Positions 1 through 5,831 of a stretch of 10,723 nucleotides of DNA are shown here, piece after piece (position 1 is the first letter of the stretch; each line of letters opens with the position of its first letter). Location of the stretch: positions 1 through 10,723 of the forward strand of contig CAVLAC010000078.1 of NCBI GenBank assembly GCA_963661055.1. The letters run 5' to 3'. This DNA comes from UBA1067 sp963661055. Its GTDB lineage: Bacteria > Verrucomicrobiota > Kiritimatiellia > RFP12 > UBA1067. Below the pieces are notes generated by a model that was given only the letters and a program-made list of their open reading frames with translations, was not told where the DNA came from and did no database searches. The position numbers and the translations under genes were made by a program.

Positions 1-560
1 CCCACGATGAAGACACCAATCACAATAAAGTAGTGCCGCGCTTTGCCAAGCCCCGCCGCGTCCTCGCCCTTGAGTCCGTGGAAGAGCGCGTCCGACCCAC
101 TGCGCAAGTTGCCTGTGCACATCGTGGACGCGAACGGCAAGCCGCGAACGCGGCGGAAAGTTTGCACCTGCAAGGCGCAAACGAAGGCGATGGTCATATT
201 AACGACTGCGTCCCATCTGCCGACAGGGATAAATGCCGCGATTGTGAGGAGCAGAATCTCGAGCCCCAGCACAACTTGATGCCACGAGACAAGGCGCGCG
301 TGCCCCAAACGGGCGTGCACCCCATCTGCCGCGATGACACCGAGTCCGTAGGCGACTATGGCGAAGAGGTATTTAAGGCAGTCCGCCCAAAGCCCCGAGG
401 CGATGTTGAGTCCGAGCAGAACCATATTGCCCGTGACGGCGTTGGCGAAGACGTGTCCGCGGCAAAGGTAGGAATAAATATCGGTAAAGCCGCCGACGAA
501 GCTAAGCAAAAGTGCCGCGGCGAGCCGTTCCTCAAGAGTTATGCGGGTTTCTTCTGCCAT
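1..560 (-). CDS. DUF1275/YoaK-family membrane protein, C-terminus cut by window edge
   Basis: Translating the minus strand from ATG 560-558 gives an open frame of 186 residues running off the window. The N-terminal half carries the DUF1275 hallmark: a membrane helix ending in FVGGFTDIYSYLCRGHVFANAVTGNMVLLG (residues 20-49). The second half repeats the theme with MTIAFVCALQVQTFRRV followed by STMCTGNLRSGSDAL (about 133-168). Hydrophobic stretches around residues 13-24, 43-55, 70-82, 98-112 and 120-140 fit a multi-pass inner-membrane protein. DUF1275 proteins are usually about 220-240 residues, so roughly the last helix is missing. Biochemical function of the family is not established; a transporter-like role is only supposed. 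It is the last visible gene of the pflB operon, 12 bp after the UDP-xylose synthase. The Shine-Dalgarno is weak (AAGAG overlapping the previous stop). I am sure of the family, not of a function. Confidence 0.88.
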   Translation of the reverse strand, partial: MAEETRITLEERLAAALLLSFVGGFTDIYSYLCRGHVFANAVTGNMVLLGLNIASGLWADCLKYLFAIVAYGLGVIAADGVHARLGHARLVSWHQVVLGLEILLLTIAAFIPVGRWDAVVNMTIAFVCALQVQTFRRVRGLPFASTMCTGNLRSGSDALFHGLKGEDAAGLGKARHYFIVIGVFIV

Positions 561-562
561 AG

Positions 563-571
563 CGCGGCACT
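563..571 (-). repeat. Intergenic copy of AGTGCCGCG word
   Basis: The 12-bp spacer between the UDP-xylose synthase stop and the DUF1275 start reads GAGTGCCGCGCT on the minus strand. It is almost entirely one copy of the recurrent 9-mer. It matters because no protein-coding constraint explains it, and it sits where a ribosome binding site would be expected. It is in the opposite orientation to most copies. Confidence 0.6.
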
Positions 572-572
572 C

Positions 573-1568
573 TTAGGTGCGGGTGCGGAAGTAGGCGATA
601 GTCCGCGCCAAACCTTCCTGCAATGGAACCTTTGGTTCCCAGCCACCCAGCAATTCGTGGGCAAGGGTAATATCGGGCTTGCGCTTCTTCGGGTCATCGC
701 CTGGCAAAGGCTCACGGATGAGTTTCGAAGGCGACTCGGGAATCTGGCGCAGGACTTCGTGGGCGAGTTCCTCAATCGTGTACTCGCCAGGGTTGCCCGT
801 ATTGATGACGGGTGCCCCAAGATTGTGCCGCGCTGTGAAGGCGCGAATTGTCGCCTTATCAAGCGACATATAGCGGCGGAACGCCTCAATCAAGTCATCG
901 CAGTACTGGAAGGACCGCGTCTGAGTTCCGTCACCGTAGACGGTAATATCCTTGCCCGCCAAGGCTTGGACGATGAAGTTCGAGATGACGCGTCCGTCTT
1001 GGGGGTGCATGCGAGGTCCGTATGTATTGAAGATGCGCACCATCCGTGCGTCGGTGTCGTACTCCCGAATGTAGTCCGCGACAAAGGTCTCGGCGACGCG
1101 CTTACCTTCGTCATAGCAGCTACGAATGCCTATCGTATTCACATTCCCCCAGTAGGACTCGACTTGGGGATGGACGGCGGGGTCTCCGTACACTTCGCTC
1201 GTGGAAGCGTGGAGGAGTTTCGCGCCGTATTCTTTGGCGAGCTTCAGGCAATTGAGAATGCCGAAGACGCTGGTCTCAGTCGTAAAGAGCGGTCGCGCCT
1301 GGTAGTGAATGGGGCTCGCGGGGCAGGCGAGATTGTAGATTTCGTCAAAGGCGAGGTCTATTTTCGCCGCGCAAAGTGCCGCGCTCAAGTCTTGGACATC
1401 CCCTTCCACAAAAGTGAACGCCTTATTTGCCGCGAACGCGGCAATATTGGCGCGGGTGCCCGTGTACAAATTGTCGATACCGACGACTTCAAAGCCGTCC
1501 GTTAGGAGTCGCTCACAAAGATGGGAGCCGAGGAATCCCGCCGCGCCAGTCACTAGTGCTCTTTTCAT
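573..1568 (-). CDS. uxs: UDP-glucuronate decarboxylase (UDP-xylose synthase), extended SDR family
   Basis: A 331-residue cytosolic extended short-chain dehydrogenase/reductase. UDP-xylose synthases convert UDP-glucuronate to UDP-xylose plus CO2 with recycled NAD, supplying pentose for surface glycans. The NAD-binding GAAGFLGSH is at residues 8-16, with D32 at the end of strand 2. NLACPASPIHYQ (79-90) is the substrate-loop signature of this family. STSEVYG (122-128) carries the catalytic Thr/Glu, RSCYDEGKR (149-157) holds the Y152-x3-K156 pair and its diagnostic context, and RSFQYCDD follows near 220. These motifs separate it from dTDP-glucose dehydratases and GalE. Length matches bacterial forms (about 310-345). 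ATG 1568 is preceded by TAAGG nine bases upstream, which overlaps the pflA stop; the gap is 11 bp, so it is very likely co-transcribed with pflB-pflA. A link between a nucleotide-sugar enzyme and pyruvate formate-lyase is not an expected partnership. Confidence 0.92.
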   Translation of the reverse strand: MKRALVTGAAGFLGSHLCERLLTDGFEVVGIDNLYTGTRANIAAFAANKAFTFVEGDVQDLSAALCAAKIDLAFDEIYNLACPASPIHYQARPLFTTETSVFGILNCLKLAKEYGAKLLHASTSEVYGDPAVHPQVESYWGNVNTIGIRSCYDEGKRVAETFVADYIREYDTDARMVRIFNTYGPRMHPQDGRVISNFIVQALAGKDITVYGDGTQTRSFQYCDDLIEAFRRYMSLDKATIRAFTARHNLGAPVINTGNPGEYTIEELAHEVLRQIPESPSKLIREPLPGDDPKKRKPDITLAHELLGGWEPKVPLQEGLARTIAYFRTRT

Positions 1569-1579
1569 TTCCCGTTACC

Positions 1580-2317
1580 TTACTTCTTAGGCGCATTCAC
1601 GAAGAGCGAACGCGCGTAGGCTACACTTTCCGCCGTCGGCGGCTTTACATTCTCTAGGCGATACGGAATCTTCAGGGCGTGCCACTTGGCAACCCCGAGG
1701 GTGTGGTAAGGGAGGATGTCGACGCGCACAATGTTCGTCATTGGGTTCACGAAGTCCGCGAGCCTCTGAAGTGCCGCGGGGTCGTCCGTTATGCCCGGTA
1801 CGAGTACATGGCGTAGCCACACTGTCTTGCCCTGTTCATTGAGGTAACGTGCACAATCGAGCACACTCGCATTCGAAGCCCCCGTCAATTCGCGGTGCTT
1901 CGCCTCATCCATATGCTTAATGTCGAGAAGAACCGTATCCGTCGCGGCAAAAACTCTCTTAAGTGCCGCGCCCTTCTCGCCTTCGCGTGTAAACGGACCT
2001 GCCGCCGTATCAAGGCAAGTCGTCACGCCCTCGGCTTTCGCCTTCTCAAAGAGTTCCGCGACAAATTCGGGCTGTAGGAGCGGTTCACCGCCCGAGACCG
2101 TTATGCCGCCCGTCGCCCCCCAATATTCGCGATAACGGAGGGCACGCGCGAGCACCTCATCGGCACTCGCCGTGGTCGTTTTAGTCCCCGCCCAAGTATC
2201 CGGATTGTGGCAATAGGCGCACCGAAACGGACACCCGTGCAGGAAGACAATAAAACGAACGCCGGGGCCATCGGCGGCCCCGAACGTTTCATAGGAATGA
2301 ATAATTCCTTCGGACAT
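1580..2317 (-). CDS. pflA: Pyruvate formate-lyase activating enzyme (radical SAM)
   Basis: A 245-residue radical-SAM enzyme that uses a [4Fe-4S] cluster and S-adenosylmethionine to abstract a hydrogen from the glycine of pyruvate formate-lyase, creating the glycyl radical. It is visible as IHSYETFGAADGPGVRFIVFLHGC followed by the C29-x3-C33-x2-C36 cluster motif, in the same positions as E. coli PflA. Further on are the GGITVSGGEPLLQ SAM-binding segment (about 90-102) and TVLLDIKHMD (about 134-143). Length equals the family norm (about 245). It starts only 4 bp after the pflB stop with no good Shine-Dalgarno (only TAATAAG before ATG), so translation is probably coupled to pflB. pflB and pflA are the classic pair. 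Assignment to the PFL activase rather than another glycyl-radical activase rests on the missing extra ferredoxin domain and on the neighbour. Confidence 0.96.
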   Translation of the reverse strand: MSEGIIHSYETFGAADGPGVRFIVFLHGCPFRCAYCHNPDTWAGTKTTTASADEVLARALRYREYWGATGGITVSGGEPLLQPEFVAELFEKAKAEGVTTCLDTAAGPFTREGEKGAALKRVFAATDTVLLDIKHMDEAKHRELTGASNASVLDCARYLNEQGKTVWLRHVLVPGITDDPAALQRLADFVNPMTNIVRVDILPYHTLGVAKWHALKIPYRLENVKPPTAESVAYARSLFVNAPKK

Positions 2318-2321
2318 CTTA

Positions 2322-4574
2322 TTACAGATGGTCGTGGCAAGTACGCGCGATAACGTCGTCCTGCTGTTCCTTGGTCAGGTTGATGAACTTGACCGCGTAG
2401 CCCGAGACACGAATCGTGAACTGGGCGTACTCAGGCTTTTCAGGATGCGCCTGGCAGTCACGCAACTTCTCAACGCCGAAGACATTCACATTCAAGTGAT
2501 GTGCGCCCTTGGCGAAGTAGCCATCCATAACCGTCACGAGGTTCTCGGCACGCTCTTCATCCGTCGCACCGAGTGCACCCGGGTTCATCGTCTGCGTGTT
2601 CGAAATACCGTCGAGAGCATACTTATACGGAATCTTCGCGACCGAGTTAAGGGACGCGACAAGTCCGTTCTGCTCTGCACCGTACGAGGGGTTCGCACCT
2701 GGCGCGAACGGAGCCTTCGCGGGCCGTCCGTCAGGGAGTGCACCCGTCGCCTTGCCGTAGACCACATTCGAGGTGATCGTCAGGATCGAGGTGGTGGGTT
2801 CCGCGTTGCGGTAGGTGTGATGACGCTTGATCTTCTTGATGAAGGTCTTGAGGAGCTCAACGCCGATTTCGTCCGCGCGCTCATCGTCATTACCATAGCG
2901 GGGGAAGTCGCCCTCGACCTTGAAGTCGCAAGCAAGACCCTTCTCGTCACGGATGACCTTGACCTTGGCGTACTTCATCGCCGAGATCGAGTCAACGACA
3001 TGCGAGAAGCCCGCGATACCGGTCGCGAACGTACGACGAACGTCCGTATTAATGAGGGCGAGTTCCGCCGCTTCATAGTAATACTTGTCGTGCATGTAGT
3101 GGATGAGGTTGAGGACATTCACATAGAGTCCCGCCAGCCACTCGAGCATGATGTCGTAGTTGTGCATGACCTGCTTGTAGTCGAGATACTCGCCCTGGTA
3201 GACGGGGATCTCAGGACCAACCTGCACATACGGGGTCAAGCCCGCGCCTTCATCCTTACCACCGTTGATGGCGTAGAGGAGGGCTTTGGCGAGGTTAGCG
3301 CGTGCACCAAAGAACTGCATCTCCTTGCCCGTCTGCGTCGCCGAGACACAGCAGCAAATCGAGTAGTCATCGCCCCAAATCGGACGCATCACATCATCGT
3401 TCTCGTACTGAATGGACGAGGTCTTGACCGAGATCATTGCCGCGTACTTGCGGAACGCCTTCGGCAAGCGCTTCGTGTAGAGAACCGTGAGGTTCGGCTC
3501 AGGGGAGGGACCCATGTTCTCGAGAGTGTGGAGGAAGCGGAAGCAGTTCTTCGTCACGAGGGTGCGTCCGTCAATGCCCATACCACCGACTTCGAGGGTC
3601 GCCCAGACGGGGTCGCCCGAGAAGAGCTGGTTGTAGCTCTCGATACGCGCGAAGCGAACCATACGGCACTTCATAACGATGTGGTCGACAAGTTCCTGCG
3701 CCTGCGCTTCGGTGAGCGTGCCCTTCTTCATGTCGCGCTCGATATAGATGTCGAGGAAGGTCGAGATACGACCGACGGACATCGCCGCGCCATTCTGAGT
3801 CTTAATCGCCGCGAGGTAGCCGAAGTAGAGCCACTGGAAGGCTTCCTTCGCCGTCGCCGCGGGCTTAGAAATGTCAAAGCCATACGAGGCGGCCATAACC
3901 TTCATCTGGTTAAGCGCCTTGATCTGGTCGGCAACTTCTTCGCGTAGACGAATCACATCCTCGGTCATCGTGCCATCGCCGATATTGGCAAAATCGTCCT
4001 TCTTCTGGGCGATGATGTAGTCAATACCATAGAGGGCGACGCGGCGATAATCGCCGACGATACGACCACGGCCATAGGTATCCGGCAGACCCGTGATGAT
4101 GTGCGCCTTACGCGCGGCACGGATTTCCGGATTGTAAGTATCAAACACGCCCTGGTTGTGGGTCTTATGATACTCCGTGAAGATCTTGTGGAGCTCGGGG
4201 TTCGGCTTGTAGCCGTACTGCGCGCAGGCTTCCTCAGCCATCTTGATACCACCGAACGGCATAAACGCGCGCTTAAGAGGCTTGTCGGTCTGAAGACCGA
4301 CGACCTGCTCAAGGCCTTCCATTAGGTAGCCAGGCTTGTGGGAGGTAATGCCCGAGACGATGTCCGTATCCATATCAAGGACGCCGCCCTTTGCATGTTC
4401 CTCCTTTTGGAGTTCCTGCAATTTGCCCCAGAGTTTATTAGTCGCCTCAGTAGGACCAACGAGGAACTTCTCGTCGCCTTCATAAGGCGTGTAGTTACGC
4501 TGAATGAAGTCGGATACGTCAATATCCGTCTCCCAAGCACCGGGCACGAAGCCCTGCCACTGCTCATATTTCAT
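2322..4574 (-). CDS. pflB: Formate C-acetyltransferase (pyruvate formate-lyase), glycyl-radical enzyme
   Basis: Cytosolic, oxygen-sensitive enzyme converting pyruvate and CoA to acetyl-CoA and formate in anaerobic fermentation. From ATG 4574 it is 750 residues (E. coli 760) and aligns end to end with PflB. It shows WQGF at 6-9, DFIQRNYTPYEGDEKFL, the active-site cysteines in SICCCVSATQ (C408-C409 equivalent to E. coli C418-C419, with an extra C407), MQFFGARANLAKALLYAINGG, the late TSILTITSNVVYGK block, and the radical glycine G725 in RVSGYAVKF. I prefer ATG 4574 (AGAAGG seven bases upstream) because the family N-terminus begins there. An in-frame ATG at 4646 with GGAGG five bases upstream would add 24 residues whose codons (TCT, ACA, AGA, GGT) look non-coding, but it cannot be excluded. 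Heads the operon pflB-pflA-uxs-DUF1275. No formate channel gene is visible. It carries no copy of the recurrent AGTGCCGCG word. Confidence 0.97.
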   Translation of the reverse strand: MKYEQWQGFVPGAWETDIDVSDFIQRNYTPYEGDEKFLVGPTEATNKLWGKLQELQKEEHAKGGVLDMDTDIVSGITSHKPGYLMEGLEQVVGLQTDKPLKRAFMPFGGIKMAEEACAQYGYKPNPELHKIFTEYHKTHNQGVFDTYNPEIRAARKAHIITGLPDTYGRGRIVGDYRRVALYGIDYIIAQKKDDFANIGDGTMTEDVIRLREEVADQIKALNQMKVMAASYGFDISKPAATAKEAFQWLYFGYLAAIKTQNGAAMSVGRISTFLDIYIERDMKKGTLTEAQAQELVDHIVMKCRMVRFARIESYNQLFSGDPVWATLEVGGMGIDGRTLVTKNCFRFLHTLENMGPSPEPNLTVLYTKRLPKAFRKYAAMISVKTSSIQYENDDVMRPIWGDDYSICCCVSATQTGKEMQFFGARANLAKALLYAINGGKDEGAGLTPYVQVGPEIPVYQGEYLDYKQVMHNYDIMLEWLAGLYVNVLNLIHYMHDKYYYEAAELALINTDVRRTFATGIAGFSHVVDSISAMKYAKVKVIRDEKGLACDFKVEGDFPRYGNDDERADEIGVELLKTFIKKIKRHHTYRNAEPTTSILTITSNVVYGKATGALPDGRPAKAPFAPGANPSYGAEQNGLVASLNSVAKIPYKYALDGISNTQTMNPGALGATDEERAENLVTVMDGYFAKGAHHLNVNVFGVEKLRDCQAHPEKPEYAQFTIRVSGYAVKFINLTKEQQDDVIARTCHDHL

Positions 4575-4581
4575 TTTCGAA

Positions 4582-4587
4582 CCTTCT
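4582..4587 (-). promoter_or_regulatory. Ribosome binding site of pflB (short start)
   Basis: AGAAGG on the minus strand, seven bases before ATG 4574. Supports the 750-residue start that matches the family. Confidence 0.6.
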
Positions 4588-4598
4588 TTTCTTTCTTT

Positions 4599-4618
4599 GC
4601 CGACGTCTCCCGCCGACG
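4599..4618. repeat. Direct repeat GCCGACG in pflB leader
   Basis: GCCGACG occurs at 4599-4605 and again at 4612-4618 with a 6-bp spacer, and GACGTC (4602-4607) is itself a palindrome. It lies between the putative promoter and ATG 4574, so it could be a regulator or RNA-structure element. If the longer pflB start is used it is simply coding. Function unknown. Confidence 0.35.
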
Positions 4619-4626
4619 ATTTTGCT

Positions 4627-4638
4627 ACCCCCGGGGGT
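4627..4638. promoter_or_regulatory. Perfect 12-bp palindrome ACCCCCGGGGGT in pflB leader
   Basis: A GC-only inverted repeat flanked by AT at each end, 53-64 bases upstream of ATG 4574 and downstream of the putative -10 box. It could be an operator or a leader hairpin. It does not resemble FNR (TTGAT-N4-ATCAA) or Rex sites. If translation starts at 4646 it would be coding instead. Function is inferred only from position. Confidence 0.35.
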
Positions 4639-4651
4639 GTAGACATTACAG

Positions 4652-4656
4652 CCTCC
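4652..4656 (-). promoter_or_regulatory. Strong Shine-Dalgarno GGAGG before an upstream in-frame ATG
   Basis: GGAGG lies five bases before ATG 4646-4644, which is in frame with pflB and would add 24 residues. The promoter below would give this ATG a leader of only about 20 nt. It decides between two pflB start models. Confidence 0.5.
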
Positions 4657-4673
4657 GCAAGTGTAGGTATAAG

Positions 4674-4702
4674 AGTTTATCATTTTGGCGGCGTTTTTGC
4701 AA
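4674..4702 (-). promoter_or_regulatory. Candidate sigma-70-type promoter of the pflB operon
   Basis: On the minus strand, TTGCAA (4702-4697, 4 of 6 to TTGACA) is followed after exactly 17 bp by TAAACT (4679-4674, 4 of 6 to TATAAT). A start near 4667 is implied. It lies in the only sizeable intergenic gap of the window (4575-4721), directly ahead of pflB. A second AT-rich hexamer, TATACC (4666-4661), could also serve as -10. No sigma-54 GG-N10-GC element was found here. Confidence 0.45.
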
Positions 4703-4721
4703 TAGGGAATTTCAAAAATCT

Positions 4722-5831
4722 TCATTTTTGTCTTTCCCCCTTCCCGAGCCCTCGGACCACACTTTCGACCGCCAAACGCGCTGTAGCAAAGGCTAAAGTG
4801 AGGTTGTAGCCCCCTGTTGGACCGTCAATATCAAGGACTTCGCCCGCAAAATAAAGTCCGGGAATAAGCCGCGATTCCATCGTGTCGGGGCTCACCTCGC
4901 GGCAGTCGACCCCGCCAATCGTGACGATAGCCTCCTTGAGCGGACGCGGCTTTAGGTCCTCAAAAGTGAGCCGCTCGTGCTCAAACCAGACCTCCAGACG
5001 ATAGTTGCCGACGAGTCCCTCGTGGACGATGAACCGCTCGGCATTGTAAACTGCCGCGCCCGAGAGCCCAAAGCTCTCGCAGTCCACTTCGCCGCGATAA
5101 TCAAAAAGGAGCTTGCCATCTTTGCTGTAAACCTTGGCGCGTCCATCCTCATACCGCCGCCCAGCGCGGCGAATAATGCGAGGGTCGGTTGTCTCAAGCC
5201 CAATCAGCCCCGCCTGACAAGGGACAATGTGGTGACCGAGGGCGCGAGCGAAGTTCTGTCCGTCCCCCACGCTCCCGAGTTTCGGATAGCTCATGCCACC
5301 CGTCGCGAGCAACACCCGCCGCGCCCAGAGCGTGAAGTTAGGGGTGGCGACTATAAAGCCATTTTTGACGGGCTGAATGCCTGTAACAGGGCAATTCGTG
5401 AGCAAGGGAACCCCCTCATCCCTCAAAAGGTCGCCAAAGGCGTGGACAATCGTCGTCGCCTTGCCGTCCGCTGGAAACACCCGCCCATCCGCCATCCGCC
5501 GCGTCGGTACCCGAAGGGACTCAAAACCCGAGATAATCCGCCGTGGCGGACACTCCCGCACCGCCCGCGCCACAAATGCCGCGCAGGGGCCGACATCCTC
5601 CAAAAAGCGTTCGGCGGAGATGTCTTTCGTGAAATTACAGCGTCCGTTAGCGGTCATCAGCACTTTCGAGCCCGGACGCGCCTTGCGCTCGATAAGGACG
5701 CAGGGGAGCCCCCTCCCCGCCGCGACGGACGCCGCGAAGAGTCCCGCCGCGCCGCCACCGATTATGGCGAGCTCCACAGGTTTATGGGTAAGTGCCGCGT
5801 CCTTGCGCGGCGTTTCGGGGCGGGCTCTCAT
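4722..5831 (-). CDS. BaiN/HI0933-family NAD(P)/FAD-dependent flavoprotein
   Basis: A 369-residue cytosolic flavoprotein of the HI0933-like family (PF03486; members include YhiN and BaiN). Visible motifs are the dinucleotide-binding GGGAAG (25-30) with acidic E48 at the end of strand 2, then SKVLMTANGRCNFT (55-68), which is the family's GGGRCNxTN loop, LLATGGMSYPKLGSVGDG in the middle, FGLSGAAVYN, and the C-terminal VTIGGVDC, TMESRLIPGLYFAGEVLDIDGPTGGYNLTLAFATARLA. Family members are usually about 390-420 residues. Here the inserted domain before VTIGGV is several dozen residues shorter than usual, while an arginine-rich 18-residue N-terminal tail is present. ATG 5831 overlaps the upstream stop as ATGA, with GGAAGG about 10 bases upstream; the GTG at 5840 is less likely. 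Substrate unknown. It is the last gene of the overlapping block. A bile-acid role should not be assumed from the family name. Confidence 0.9.
   Translation of the reverse strand: MRARPETPRKDAALTHKPVELAIIGGGAAGLFAASVAAGRGLPCVLIERKARPGSKVLMTANGRCNFTKDISAERFLEDVGPCAAFVARAVRECPPRRIISGFESLRVPTRRMADGRVFPADGKATTIVHAFGDLLRDEGVPLLTNCPVTGIQPVKNGFIVATPNFTLWARRVLLATGGMSYPKLGSVGDGQNFARALGHHIVPCQAGLIGLETTDPRIIRRAGRRYEDGRAKVYSKDGKLLFDYRGEVDCESFGLSGAAVYNAERFIVHEGLVGNYRLEVWFEHERLTFEDLKPRPLKEAIVTIGGVDCREVSPDTMESRLIPGLYFAGEVLDIDGPTGGYNLTLAFATARLAVESVVRGLGKGERQK

Noticed and set aside
33..1505. Long plus-strand open frame (490 codons) opposite uxs and the DUF1275 gene
   Set aside because: Low-complexity, Arg/Val-rich translation with no recognisable domain. 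The minus strand has clear UDP-xylose synthase and DUF1275 motifs. Such shadows arise from codon bias.
2328..3947. Plus-strand open frame of 539 codons opposite pflB
   Set aside because: Entirely antisense to a highly conserved gene. The composition (Arg, Val, Asp rich) is the mirror of PflB codons and no motif is present.
4697..4721. Sigma-54 promoter ahead of pflB
   Set aside because: TTGCA is present but no GG lies ten bases upstream of the GC.
4338..4796. Plus-strand open frame crossing the pflB leader
   Set aside because: Spans the pflB start and the intergenic promoter region, with no domain and no ribosome site.
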